Source: VGNY01 sp964549635 (GTDB lineage Bacteria; Chloroflexota; Dehalococcoidia; GIF9; UBA5629). Taken from it: 64,000 bases of DNA. How positions within the stretch are numbered: position 1 is the first letter of the stretch; every line of letters begins with the position of its first letter. The notes under the pieces were generated by a model. It saw only the letters and a list, made by a program, of their open reading frames with translations, searched no databases and had not been told where the DNA came from. The position numbers were made by a program, and so were the translations under genes. Where the stretch lies: contig CAZJVJ010000001.1 of the NCBI GenBank assembly GCA_964549635.1, forward strand, positions 237,650 through 301,649, given 5' to 3'. Positions 17,067 through 25,722 of this stretch are shown piece after piece.

Positions 17067-18239
17067 ATGAAGCACATCATAGTTTTCGGCGGAGCTGGCA
17101 CCATGGGCTCTGAGGTGGTCCGTCAGCTGATAAATCGTACTGATGCCAGAATAACCGTCGCTGATGCCAGCACAAAAGCGTTAAATAGGCTGGCGGCTGA
17201 ACTTGGGGACAGAATAGAAGCTACTACAATTGACGTCAGCGACTTCGCGGGCTTAGTCCAATTAATGAAAAGGGCAGATGTAGCCGTCAGTACCGTCGGC
17301 CCATTTTATAAGTACGGAAGCGAACTGATAAAGGCCAGCATTGCCGCCGGGGTAGACTTCGTCGATATTGACGACGACTTTGACGCCACGGCGGAATCGC
17401 TCTCTCTGGATGAACAAGCCAAAAGGGCAGGCATAACCGCAATAATCGGCATGGGGGCTAGTCCCGGGGTTACCAACATAATAGCCAAATACGGCGCCGA
17501 TAAGCTAGACGCTGTAAAGGAAATACGTATTTTCTGGGCAGAAAGTGCTATAGACCCAACGGGGCCAGCAGCTTTGACCCACTGGTTTCATATCATTTCA
17601 GGGGAAATCCCGGTATTTAAGGACGGTAACTGGGGCACTGTTAAAGGCTTTTCCGAGCCTGAAATAGTGGAGTTCCTGCCACCGGTGGGTAAACTGGAGG
17701 TCTATTACACAGGCCATCCTGAGCCCGTGACCCTACCTCGCTATATCAAAGGAGTGAAAAATGTCAGTATCAAGGGCGCACTCTTTCCGCCCACCATTAT
17801 GGGACTATATAGGACTTTAATTGACACCGGTTTCGGTAGCCCAGAAACCTTCATCGTAACGGAGGGCATCTCCATGCCATTCAGAGAACTATCTTCCAGA
17901 ATAGTCAGGGCCATGCCTCGTTTCGCCCCCGAATACTTCGGCAATATCTTCGAGGAAGCTGTGAAAAAATACGAAAACTGTGCCGGCGCCTTTAAGATCA
18001 TCGTCACCGGCGAAAAAAATGGCAAGAAGACACAATATATTTATGACCTGGTAGCCAATTCAGTGAGCCGTGGCACAGCTACACCGGCCGCAATGGCAGC
18101 ACTGATGCTCTTAGAGGGCAAAATACAGAAAAAGGGCGTTTTGGCGCCGGAGGGGGCGCTTGATGTGAACCTATTTCTAGCAGAAGCCACAAAGGAAGTA
18201 CAGATTCACGAAACCGAGATAAGGGCCGGGACAATATAA
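17067..18239 (+). CDS. Saccharopine dehydrogenase-like NADP-binding protein
   Basis: The 390-aa protein follows GAAGGAGGTGAAAGGAAC. It starts with a Rossmann motif (FGGAGTMGSEVVRQL) and has AVSTVGPFYKYGSELIKASIAAGVDFVDI, typical of the saccharopine dehydrogenase/homospermidine synthase superfamily. GMGASPGVTNIIAKYGAD follows. The family includes carboxynorspermidine synthases and trans-acting enoyl reductases, so the name is structural only. It is monocistronic by position. The next gene group has its own promoter at 18373. Confidence 0.8.
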   Translation: MKHIIVFGGAGTMGSEVVRQLINRTDARITVADASTKALNRLAAELGDRIEATTIDVSDFAGLVQLMKRADVAVSTVGPFYKYGSELIKASIAAGVDFVDIDDDFDATAESLSLDEQAKRAGITAIIGMGASPGVTNIIAKYGADKLDAVKEIRIFWAESAIDPTGPAALTHWFHIISGEIPVFKDGNWGTVKGFSEPEIVEFLPPVGKLEVYYTGHPEPVTLPRYIKGVKNVSIKGALFPPTIMGLYRTLIDTGFGSPETFIVTEGISMPFRELSSRIVRAMPRFAPEYFGNIFEEAVKKYENCAGAFKIIVTGEKNGKKTQYIYDLVANSVSRGTATPAAMAALMLLEGKIQKKGVLAPEGALDVNLFLAEATKEVQIHETEIRAGTI

Positions 18240-18372
18240 AGACCAGTTTAAACAATCAGCCCTCAAAGTGAGCCATGTTATTTCTCAAATCCCGCCTAGA
18301 CGGGTAAGAACCAGCATCTAAAAATGGGTAAGGCCTTCACCTAACCCGCTGATAGCCTTCCTGCATTTACCC

Positions 18373-18401
18373 TTGACGTTAGTGCCCAGCTGTTGTATAG
18401 T
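18373..18401 (+). promoter_or_regulatory. Promoter of the fur-feoA-feoB operon
   Basis: TTGACG (18373-18378), a 17-nt spacer and TATAGT (18396-18401) form a near-consensus sigma-70 promoter. The expected start site is about 18408, directly at the left edge of the palindromic operator. Confidence 0.7.
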
Positions 18402-18409
18402 TGTTAAAA

Positions 18410-18430
18410 TGCTAATGATTTGCATTAGCA
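18410..18430 (+). promoter_or_regulatory. Palindromic operator, probable Fur-family box
   Basis: TGCTAATG (18410-18417) and CATTAGCA (18423-18430) are perfect inverted repeats with a five-base centre, ATTTG. The A/T-rich dyad resembles Fur-family boxes. It covers the predicted start of transcription of the fur-feoAB operon, so a bound Fur protein would block initiation. That makes the operon autoregulated by metal, by inference. Confidence 0.7.
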
Positions 18431-18456
18431 CTACAAAATAGACAAGGCAGGGGCCA

Positions 18457-18921
18457 GTGAGCAAAATGCTTGAAGCAAACAAACAAAACAGCGGTGCCAA
18501 ACAACTACTGAACAGCTCGAGCCAGCGGATAACGACCCAGCGCACTTTACTGCTGGAGCTGCTGCACCAGAGTAACGGGCATCTAGATGCCAACGAATTG
18601 TACCAGCAAGCACGAGAGAAAAATCATCGGATCAGCCTGTCCACTGTATACCGCAATTTGCAACTTTTCAAAAAGCTGGGACTGGTGGCGGAGCACCACT
18701 TTTCCGAGGAACATCATCACTACGAAGTGCGACCAGAAACAGAACACCAGCATCTATTGTGTCTCAATTGTAACAAGGTCATTGAATTCGCCTGTCCTAT
18801 GAGTCAGCAGTGCAGAAAAGACATTGGTAAGCAATATGATTTCGAGATCACCGGGGTCGAGGTCAGAATGGTGGGGTTGTGTTCAAACTGTCGCCAGGGA
18901 ATATCTGTAGAAAATAAATAG
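18457..18921 (+). CDS. fur: Fur family metal-responsive regulator
   Basis: The 154-aa protein starts with GTG. It has the Fur winged helix (RITTQRTLLLELLHQSNGHLDANELYQQAR, then ISLSTVYRNLQLFKKLGLV) and the metal-binding half with HHFSEEHHHYEVRPETEHQHLLC. Two zinc-type Cys pairs are present: CLNCNKVIEF and, at the end, CSNCRQG. The N-terminus is about 20 residues longer than usual; the internal ATG at 18466 may be the real start. It is followed by feoA and feoB, so iron is the probable signal. Confidence 0.88.
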   Translation: MSKMLEANKQNSGAKQLLNSSSQRITTQRTLLLELLHQSNGHLDANELYQQAREKNHRISLSTVYRNLQLFKKLGLVAEHHFSEEHHHYEVRPETEHQHLLCLNCNKVIEFACPMSQQCRKDIGKQYDFEITGVEVRMVGLCSNCRQGISVENK

Positions 18922-18932
18922 AATTAGAAGCC

Positions 18933-19187
18933 ATGCATGTCCCAAAAAGCCCAATAACTTTAGCTGAAATGGAAGCCGGTCAGACCGGCACCGTGATTAA
19001 AATTCTGGGTGGTCGAGGTTTGACCAACCGCCTTGAAGCTATTGGTGTCAGGCCCGGTAAGAAAATAACCAAAATAAGCTCCATGCTTTTTCGTGGTCCG
19101 GTTACCCTGAGGACAGACCACACGCAAATAGCCATCGGCTTCGGTATGGCGAAGAAAATACTTGTTGAAATCGATACATCGGCTTAG
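18933..19187 (+). CDS. feoA: Ferrous iron transport protein A
   Basis: FeoA (84 aa) is an SH3-like cytosolic partner of FeoB. The sequence has PITLAEMEAGQTGTVIKILGG, a RLEAIGVRPGKKI turn and the C-terminal IAIGFGMAKKILVE strand, as in other FeoA proteins. The gene starts eleven bases after fur and ends eighteen bases before feoB, so the three are one transcript. Confidence 0.88.
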   Translation: MHVPKSPITLAEMEAGQTGTVIKILGGRGLTNRLEAIGVRPGKKITKISSMLFRGPVTLRTDHTQIAIGFGMAKKILVEIDTSA

Positions 19188-19205
19188 TTACCCTCGCCAG
19201 CAACT

Positions 19206-20912
19206 ATGAAGATCTTACTTATGGGCAATCCAAATGTAGGGAAAAGCGTTCTTTTTTCCCGACTGACCGGTACCCGGACTATAGCCTCAAACTATCCGGG
19301 CACAACTGTGGGTTTAACTAAAGGCTATCTAAAGTTGGGCGGGAGACAAGCCGAGGTTATAGATGTACCAGGCACCTATACACTTGAGCCGACCTCCAAA
19401 GCCGAGGAAATAGCCGCAGAAATGCTGAAAGACTGCGACCTAGTCATCAATGTAATAGATGCTGCCAATTTAGAGAGAAATCTGAATCTCACTCTACAAT
19501 TGCTAGAAAGACAGGTGCCCATCATAGTCGCCCTAAACATGTGGGACGACGCGCGCCATCGGGGCATAAGGATCGATGCTGCCAGACTAGAAGAGCTTCT
19601 CGGAGTACCAGTCATCCCTACAGTAGCCGTAACCGGAGAAGGCATAAAGGAACTGGTCAGTCGCATTCCGCAAGCAGCAACGCAACCCACTGCCTGCACC
19701 ACCAGCGAGGAAAGGTGGGCTGTAATTGGCGATATCATCAGACAGGTACAATCAATGAGCCACCGCCATCACACCTGGCGCGAGATCCTAGAAGATGCTA
19801 GTAGCCACCCAATAGCAGGCATGGCTATAGCTGTGCTGGCCCTGACTGCTATCTTCTTTATCATCTATTACGTAGGTGAAGGCATCATAAATTATGTGAC
19901 AGACCCGCTGTTCAACTGGCTATGGACACCGCTGCTTATGAAGCTAAGTCAGCTACTAGGCTCAGGAGGCCTCTGGCACGACATCCTAGTAGGCAAACTG
20001 CTCAACGGAGAAATCCACTACGAACAGTCGATGGGGCTGCTCAGCACCGGCATGTACATCGAGTTCGGCGTGGTAATACCGTACATCATCTCCTTTTATC
20101 TTATGCTCGGAATACTGGAGGACATAGGCTATCTACCGAGGCTGGCGGTATTAATGGATACGTTTATGCACCGGATAGGGCTCCACGGCTATGCTGTTAT
20201 CCCCACCATGCTCGGACTAGGCTGCAATGTGCCAGCGGTTATGGCAACTCGTATCCTCGAGAGCCGAAGAGAGCGGTTTATTGCTGCCACACTGATTTCT
20301 ATCGGAGTTCCCTGCGCATCACTACAGGCGATGATAATAGGGCTGGTGGGAGCCCAAGGTGCACACTATGTAGCTATTGTGTATAGCAGTCTGTTCATAT
20401 CCTGGATCATCATAGGGCTTATACTGAATCACATTACAAAGGGATTCAGCCCGGAATTGATGATTGAAATTCCACCCTACCGCCTACCACCGTGGCGGGT
20501 CATCGGCGAAAAGCTGTGGTTGCGGGTATTTAGCTTTATTAAGGAAGCCTTGCCTATTGTGCTTGGAGCAGTGCTGGTGGTTAATATCCTTTACAGGTTT
20601 GGAGCTTTCGATTTCATTGCCAATATTTCAGCTCCGATCTTAACCGGTTTGCTGGGGCTCCCCAAAGAGACAATTGTGCCTCTGGCTGTAGGATTTTTGC
20701 GAAAGGATGTGGCCGTGGGCATGCTGGCACCACTGGCATTGACAGCAAAACAACTGGTAATAAGCAGCACTGTTCTGGCTATGTTTTTCCCCTGTATGGC
20801 TACCTTTGCCATACTAACCAAAGAACTGGGTGCTATAAATATGCTCAAAGCCACCGGCGTAATGTTAGCAGCGGCATTGGTTGTGGGCAGCCTACAAAAT
20901 CTGTTATTCTAA
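19206..20912 (+). CDS. feoB: Ferrous iron transporter B
   Basis: FeoB (568 aa) imports Fe2+ through the cytoplasmic membrane. The N-terminal G domain shows G1 GNPNVGKS (7-14), the G3-like DVPGTY and G4 NMWD. The membrane part has paired gating regions, including ILEDIGYLPRLAVLMDTFMHRIGLHG and LGLGCNVPA, and ends with FLRKDVAVGM and FFPCMAT. At 568 aa it is shorter than E. coli FeoB (773 aa) but within the range of compact FeoB proteins. Expression is likely controlled by the Fur-type operator at 18410. Confidence 0.92.
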   Translation: MKILLMGNPNVGKSVLFSRLTGTRTIASNYPGTTVGLTKGYLKLGGRQAEVIDVPGTYTLEPTSKAEEIAAEMLKDCDLVINVIDAANLERNLNLTLQLLERQVPIIVALNMWDDARHRGIRIDAARLEELLGVPVIPTVAVTGEGIKELVSRIPQAATQPTACTTSEERWAVIGDIIRQVQSMSHRHHTWREILEDASSHPIAGMAIAVLALTAIFFIIYYVGEGIINYVTDPLFNWLWTPLLMKLSQLLGSGGLWHDILVGKLLNGEIHYEQSMGLLSTGMYIEFGVVIPYIISFYLMLGILEDIGYLPRLAVLMDTFMHRIGLHGYAVIPTMLGLGCNVPAVMATRILESRRERFIAATLISIGVPCASLQAMIIGLVGAQGAHYVAIVYSSLFISWIIIGLILNHITKGFSPELMIEIPPYRLPPWRVIGEKLWLRVFSFIKEALPIVLGAVLVVNILYRFGAFDFIANISAPILTGLLGLPKETIVPLAVGFLRKDVAVGMLAPLALTAKQLVISSTVLAMFFPCMATFAILTKELGAINMLKATGVMLAAALVVGSLQNLLF

Positions 20913-21030
20913 GTGCAACAAAAACATTCTGCTTGAACTACGCTGTTGATAAATCAAAGCATCAAAACACTACGGAGGGATTGATACAGCAAGACATAAT
21001 GGTAGGATATACCAAGTTAAGGAGGGTCGC

Positions 21031-21810
21031 ATGCTTGCCCGATGGTTCAAAGTGCACAAATATGTTAACAGTTTCGAACAGAAACAAACGGAAGCCTGCC
21101 TCTACGAATTCCCCATCAAACACGGGATTGTCAGGCGAAAATTAATAAGGCCGACCACAAAAATATCTTTTAAAATTGTTAGACCAATAGTTGAGTGGTT
21201 GCTCAGAGCCCTGATACGCTTCGAGGTAAAGGGCAGGGAAAACCTGCCACCTAACGGACCGATCATCGCCGTTTTCAACCATCTTCATCTGCTGGACCCG
21301 CCATTACATATCATTAGCATCCTGCCCCGCGATAGCATAATCATGGCCAAGGAAGAGCTGTTCTACTACTGGCCCATTCCCATATTCCGTATTTTAATGG
21401 ATGTCGCTGAAGCCTACCCGGTACGCCGCAGTGGCACTGCTGAAGAGAGACAACTGGCAATACGCTACGCAGAAGAAGTGCTGAAGAAGGGTCTTCTTTT
21501 CGGCATATACCCAGAAGGTACACGGAGTAAAGCCGGCTGCCTTAAAGAGGCCTATCACGGCTGTGCACTCATAGCCTTACGCACCGGGGCCCCACTTATA
21601 CCCGTCTCCATCTGTGGAACGGAGAAGCTAAAAGGCATCGGCTGGCTTAAACGCCCGAAAGTGACCATCACCTTTGGAAAGCCATTTATACTGCCACCTG
21701 TAGAAGGCGAACCGACTGAAGAAACACTGAAACAGCTAACCGAATATATTATGGGAAAGGTAGCTGCAGTGCTGCCACCTGAATACCGCGGCAGATACAA
21801 ACCCTGCTAA
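21031..21810 (+). CDS. plsC: 1-acyl-sn-glycerol-3-phosphate acyltransferase (PlsC-like)
   Basis: The 259-aa membrane-associated acyltransferase follows AAGGAGGGTCGC. It has the catalytic NHLHLLDPP block (H-x4-D), KEELFYYWPIPIFRILMDVAEAYPVRR, YPEGTRSKAG and GAPLIPVSICG. These are the four motifs of glycerolipid acyltransferases that make phosphatidic acid. A 30-residue lead-in before the hydrophobic segment is longer than in many relatives. ispH follows after eight bases, so the two are cotranscribed. Confidence 0.88.
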   Translation: MLARWFKVHKYVNSFEQKQTEACLYEFPIKHGIVRRKLIRPTTKISFKIVRPIVEWLLRALIRFEVKGRENLPPNGPIIAVFNHLHLLDPPLHIISILPRDSIIMAKEELFYYWPIPIFRILMDVAEAYPVRRSGTAEERQLAIRYAEEVLKKGLLFGIYPEGTRSKAGCLKEAYHGCALIALRTGAPLIPVSICGTEKLKGIGWLKRPKVTITFGKPFILPPVEGEPTEETLKQLTEYIMGKVAAVLPPEYRGRYKPC

Positions 21811-21818
21811 GTTACCCA

Positions 21819-22697
21819 TTGAGACACAGCCATATGACCAGACCGCAAATTGAAAAGGCTCGTGAACTTGGCTTTTGTTTCGGTGTCAGGCGGGCTATCA
21901 AAATAATCGAGCAGGCTGCCAGAACACATCATAAGAGCATAGTCACCCTCGGACCGATTGTGCACAATCGGCTGGTCGTTACCAGGCTGGCCGAATTGGG
22001 GGTTGAGGTTATAACTGAAATAGACCAGGCAGAGGGTAAAATCATTGCTATTCCCTCTCATGGCATTGCACCTCAATCGCTATCACAGATTCACAGCCGA
22101 CAGCTTCAAATCATAGACACCACCTGCCCTATCGTGCGCAGCGCGCAGAGAGCAGCTAAAAAGCTGGCTGATTCTGGCTTCAGCGTTATCATCTTCGGCG
22201 AAGCTAACCACCCCGAGGTGAAGGGCCTGCTGGGCTGGGCAGGCAACAATGCTATGGCCACCATGGACGGAAAAGAAATAGTCATTGGCCAATTGCACCG
22301 TCGGTTGGGTGTACTGTCACAGACCACGCAAAGCCATTCTAGGTTCACCGAGTTCACTACCGACGTCATTAATATTGCACTTCCCCATGTCCAGGAATTA
22401 CGCGTTATCAATACACTCTGCGAAGAAACACGAAAGAGACAGGAGGCAGCCATAGAACTGTCTAGAAAGAGTGAATTGATGATAGTGGTGGGTGGACATA
22501 ATAGTGCCAACACCCGGCATCTTGCCGAAGTTTGTGCACCACTGGTAGAGACTCACCTTATAGAGACCGCCAACGAAATAGAAACTGACTGGCTATCAGG
22601 TAAGCGGCACATCGGTGTTACCGCCGGCGCTTCTACCCCGGATGAGGCCATACAGGAGGTCATGTTAAAGCTGAAATCTCTTGCTGATGGTAGCTGA
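21819..22697 (+). CDS. ispH: 4-hydroxy-3-methylbut-2-enyl diphosphate reductase
   Basis: IspH (292 aa) carries out the last step of the MEP isoprenoid pathway, using a [4Fe-4S] cluster. The three cluster cysteines are in ELGFCFGVRRAI, DTTCPIV and NTLCEETRKRQ. VTLGPIVHNR, PSHGIAP, IFGEANHPEVKG and TAGASTPD are also conserved. The start is a TTG at 21819; the in-frame ATG at 21834 is an alternative and neither has a strong ribosome-binding site. Its stop lies six bases from the stop of the convergent HIT gene. Confidence 0.93.
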   Translation: MRHSHMTRPQIEKARELGFCFGVRRAIKIIEQAARTHHKSIVTLGPIVHNRLVVTRLAELGVEVITEIDQAEGKIIAIPSHGIAPQSLSQIHSRQLQIIDTTCPIVRSAQRAAKKLADSGFSVIIFGEANHPEVKGLLGWAGNNAMATMDGKEIVIGQLHRRLGVLSQTTQSHSRFTEFTTDVINIALPHVQELRVINTLCEETRKRQEAAIELSRKSELMIVVGGHNSANTRHLAEVCAPLVETHLIETANEIETDWLSGKRHIGVTAGASTPDEAIQEVMLKLKSLADGS

Positions 22698-22703
22698 AGC
22701 TTC

Positions 22704-23045
22704 TCAGCCTAGCTGGTCATCCAATTTCCGGCCACCGATCAGATGGAAATGGACATGGGGCACTACTTGACCACCATCAGGACCACAACTCACAGACAGA
22801 CGATAACCTCTTTGATCTATACCCTCTTTCTCGGCAAGTTTCTTAGCCAGCAAGACCACGCCGCCCATTAACGTTTGCTGGTCTTGAGTCAGCTCCGCAA
22901 GTGAAGGGATATGGGATTTAGGTATGATAAGCAAATGTACAGGCGCCTGAGGGTGAATATCTCGAAAAGCTAAAAGTTCTTTGTCCTGGTAAACTATGTC
23001 AGCGGGAATTTCTCCAGCAACTATGCGGCAGAAAACACATTCCAT
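22704..23045 (-). CDS. HIT family protein (HinT-like)
   Basis: This 113-aa histidine-triad nucleotide hydrolase has CVFCRIVAGEIPADIVYQD at the N-terminus, PQAPVHLLIIPKSHI in the middle and the active-site HVHFHLIGGR near the end. It matches bacterial HinT in length and motifs, including the two N-terminal cysteines often found in the family. HinT hydrolyses purine nucleoside phosphoramidates in the cytosol. Confidence 0.9.
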   Translation of the reverse strand: MECVFCRIVAGEIPADIVYQDKELLAFRDIHPQAPVHLLIIPKSHIPSLAELTQDQQTLMGGVVLLAKKLAEKEGIDQRGYRLSVSCGPDGGQVVPHVHFHLIGGRKLDDQLG

Positions 23046-23068
23046 TATTCCATTAGTCTACGGCATAA

Positions 23069-23314
23069 TTAAGACACACGAATTGATAGACAGGTAACTG
23101 TCCTCTTTATGCCTGGCACCGGGTGGATTTTCTCGGTAACCAGACTGCCAATGGCATTGAAATCATCATGCTCAACCACAGCAATGACATCATATGGACC
23201 TGTTACCAAGTCTACTGATTTTATTTCCTTAGCCTTCTGAGCCTGCAAAGCTGCAACGACGTCCTTTGTTCTGCCCACTTCTGTCTCTATAAGCACAAAG
23301 GCTTTGGCTGGCAT
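23069..23314 (-). CDS. Lrp/AsnC-type ligand-binding (RAM) domain protein
   Basis: The 81-aa protein is a stand-alone RAM domain without a DNA-binding helix-turn-helix. It shows AFVLIETEVGRTKDVVAALQ, the GPYDVIAVVE strand and IHPVPGIKRTVT. A strong GAAGGAGGG precedes the ATG. Such small proteins form oligomers and can bind amino acids. Its gene lies between a CaiB transferase gene upstream (25-bp gap) and the HIT gene downstream, possibly in one minus-strand transcript. Confidence 0.82.
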   Translation of the reverse strand: MPAKAFVLIETEVGRTKDVVAALQAQKAKEIKSVDLVTGPYDVIAVVEHDDFNAIGSLVTEKIHPVPGIKRTVTCLSIRVS

Positions 23315-23339
23315 GCTTTTACCCTCCTTCTTCCAAATT

Positions 23340-24557
23340 TTAGCCTATTACGCTAGATTCACGCAACTCAGCGATTTGCGACTGAGCATAACCTAATTCC
23401 AACAATATCTCCTCTGTATGCTCACCAAAAATAGGAGCCAATCTTCTTATTTTGCCAGGAGTCTCAGATAGCTTGATGGCAATTCCCGGCTGCCTTAGCT
23501 TGCCGATGATGGGATGCTCCAACTCAACCACCATTTGCCGATGAAGCACCTGGGGGTCACTGGACACTTCATCCAGCGTGTAGACTTTACCGACTGGCAC
23601 GTCTTTCTGGCACAGGAAATCAAACCACTCGTCTCTCGTCTTTGTCAAGAAGATTTGCCTGAGGTCAGAAAAAATTCTTTCCCATATTTCACCTTCGGGT
23701 TCATGGAAAAAATGTTCCGGTGAAATGCAGTATGGTATGTACTCCTCCTTGCCCAGAGCACGGCACAGGTTCTCCCAGAACCAAGGCTCAACGCAACCAA
23801 TGCTAACATATTTACCATCCTTGGCCTGGTACAGGCCATAGTAAGGATAAGCACCGTGCAGCCATGTCTCACCCTTGTTGAACAGAATGCCGGTGGCCAG
23901 ATATTGACTAATGAACCATGTGATAAGGGACATCGCTCCATCTGTGTAGGATATGTCCACGTATTGCCCCTTACCGGTCTTGTTCCTGGCTATCAAAGCC
24001 GACATGATGCCAATAACTCCGTGCAGGGAAGCCCCAGCAAAATCTGCCAGTAAATTTAGAGGGATAACTGGCGCCTGGCCAGGAGTGCCAATAAGATTAA
24101 GGGCACCGGCTATGGAAATATAATTTATATCATGCCCTGAGAATTTGCTGTATGGACCGTCCTGGCCGTAGCCACTTAGAGAGCAATAAACAATTCGTGG
24201 ATTAATCGGTCTCACTGATTCGTAGTCAACGGCCAGTCGCTTCACAACTCCAGGTCTGAAGCCTTCAACAACGACATCGGCAGTACGAGCCAACTTGTAA
24301 AATATATCTCGCCCTAGCTCAGACCGGAGATTGAGTCCCACACTCCTTTTGTTTCTATTAAGCGCATCAAAGGCTGCACGCCTTCTTCCCTCCTCCCCAA
24401 CCGGCGATATGCCCAGCCCGGCACCACGTCCACCGACACCTGGTGGCGCCTCAATCTTGATCACATCAGCTCCCAGATCGCCTAAAATCATAGTGCACAA
24501 AGCACCGGGCGCCAGATGAGTAAGGTCTAAAACCCTGATACCCTCTAAAGCTAACAC
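23340..24557 (-). CDS. CaiB/BaiF family (class III) CoA-transferase, second copy
   Basis: This 405-aa protein starts with GTG after TGGAGGTAACTA. It has LEGIRVLDLTHLAPGALCTMILGDLGADVIKIEAPPG, NRNKRSVGLNL and NLLADFAGASLHG, whose aspartate fits the catalytic residue, and it ends with GEHTEEILLELGY. The GGRGAG insertion after IEAPPG and PRLxYCSLSGYGQDGPY-like sequence (IVYCSLSGYGQDGPYSKF) resemble alpha-methylacyl-CoA racemase-type members. It may therefore be a racemase rather than a transferase. It is only distantly similar to the copy at 11730-12941. Confidence 0.88.
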   Translation of the reverse strand: MLALEGIRVLDLTHLAPGALCTMILGDLGADVIKIEAPPGVGGRGAGLGISPVGEEGRRRAAFDALNRNKRSVGLNLRSELGRDIFYKLARTADVVVEGFRPGVVKRLAVDYESVRPINPRIVYCSLSGYGQDGPYSKFSGHDINYISIAGALNLIGTPGQAPVIPLNLLADFAGASLHGVIGIMSALIARNKTGKGQYVDISYTDGAMSLITWFISQYLATGILFNKGETWLHGAYPYYGLYQAKDGKYVSIGCVEPWFWENLCRALGKEEYIPYCISPEHFFHEPEGEIWERIFSDLRQIFLTKTRDEWFDFLCQKDVPVGKVYTLDEVSSDPQVLHRQMVVELEHPIIGKLRQPGIAIKLSETPGKIRRLAPIFGEHTEEILLELGYAQSQIAELRESSVIG

Positions 24558-24642
24558 TAGTTACCTCCATATCACATTTACTAAATTTTCAGAGTTCACT
24601 AATGATACTTTTCAGCCTAATGACAGTCAAGATTATGGGGAC

Positions 24643-24671
24643 TTGACATTTTTGTTGTTTTTTGGTAGATA
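24643..24671 (+). promoter_or_regulatory. Possible promoter of the nrpR-hisF-glutamate synthase operon
   Basis: TTGACA (24643-24648) is a perfect -35 box. Seventeen bases downstream lies TAGATA (24666-24671), a weak -10. A GGAAACGGTTGCC segment at 24673 lies just downstream, but it is not a clean match to the GGAA-N6-TTCC operator known for methanogen NrpR. Confidence 0.45.
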
Positions 24672-24720
24672 AGGAAACGGTTGCCTACTACCGTATAATA
24701 TTAAGTCTGGATACAGATCC

Positions 24721-25722
24721 GTGATTGCCTTTGAAACGCAAGAGGTCAAGAGAAAGGAGCTTTGCATTCTAAAAGTTTTGAGTGAGTCTCAGGAACCTTT
24801 AGGTGCCAGGGTTATAGCCCGGCGGCTGAGAGACCTTGGGGTTTACCTTAGCGAGAGAGCAGTTAGATACCATTTGAAGTTGATGGATGAAAGGGGATTG
24901 ACAAGACTTGTTAGTCGGGATGGTCGTCTGATCACCCAATCGGGTGCGGATGAACTAAATAATGCCCTGGTCAGAGACAAGGTTGGTTTTGCTCTGTCAA
25001 GAATTGAGCTGCTTGCCTTCCGCACCGAATTCGACTGGGAAAAACGCACTGGCTCAATCCCGGTAAACATCTCTTTTTTCCCAAAGTCGAAATTCGGCAA
25101 GGCACTACAGGCAATGAAGCCGGTGTTCGATGCCGGGATTTGTGTGAGTGACCTCGTTGCGGTAGCCGAGGAGGGAGAACAACTGGGAGAGTTATTTGTC
25201 CCTTCAGGCAAAATCGGGCTGGCAACCGTGTGCAGCATAGTAATAAATGGCACACTGTTGAAGGCTGGCATTCCCATGGATTCACGCTTCGGAGGCATAC
25301 TTCAGGTTCGAAATCATCAACCACTTCGTTTTGTGGAACTCATCCACTATGCTGGCTCCTCGTTGGACCCTTCAGAAGTGTTTATCAGGGCCAGGATGAC
25401 CGATGTAACAGGAGTTGCAAGAACAGGTAACGGAAAGATACTGGCAAATTTTCGCGAAATACCAGCCCTCTGCCGACCCATAGCTGAAAAGGTCATAGCT
25501 AAACTGAAAGAGGCAGGACTGGGGGGCTTATTAGTAATGGGCAATACTAGTGAACCGGTGTGTGAAATACCAGTGGACCTCAATAGAATCGGAATCGTAC
25601 TTCTCGGAGGTCTGAACCCTGTAGCTGCCGCTGAAGAGGTTGGAATCGAAGCAGACAATCGGGCTATGAGCACTGTCATTGAATACGGACATCTGGTCAA
25701 TTTCCGGGAGGTTGTAACATGA
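24721..25722 (+). CDS. nrpR: NrpR-type (DUF128) transcriptional regulator
   Basis: The 333-aa protein starts with GTG. It has an N-terminal winged helix (KRKELCILKVLSESQEPLGARVIARRLRDLGVYLSERAVRYHLKLMDERGL, residues about 10-65) and one NrpR/DUF128 domain (about 90-330) with FDAGICVSDLVAV and SRFGGILQV segments. In methanogens NrpR senses 2-oxoglutarate and represses nitrogen genes. Here it is the first gene of an operon with hisF and a glutamate synthase-like protein, so control of nitrogen assimilation is a reasonable inference. Its TGA overlaps the hisF ATG. Confidence 0.85.
   Translation: MIAFETQEVKRKELCILKVLSESQEPLGARVIARRLRDLGVYLSERAVRYHLKLMDERGLTRLVSRDGRLITQSGADELNNALVRDKVGFALSRIELLAFRTEFDWEKRTGSIPVNISFFPKSKFGKALQAMKPVFDAGICVSDLVAVAEEGEQLGELFVPSGKIGLATVCSIVINGTLLKAGIPMDSRFGGILQVRNHQPLRFVELIHYAGSSLDPSEVFIRARMTDVTGVARTGNGKILANFREIPALCRPIAEKVIAKLKEAGLGGLLVMGNTSEPVCEIPVDLNRIGIVLLGGLNPVAAAEEVGIEADNRAMSTVIEYGHLVNFREVVT

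Noticed and set aside
20933..21145. 70-codon forward frame before plsC
   Set aside because: It overlaps plsC in another frame, lacks a ribosome-binding site and shows no conserved pattern.
24673..24685. GGAAACGGTTGCC as an NrpR operator
   Set aside because: The second half-site does not match TTCC at the right spacing, so it cannot be called without comparison to relatives.
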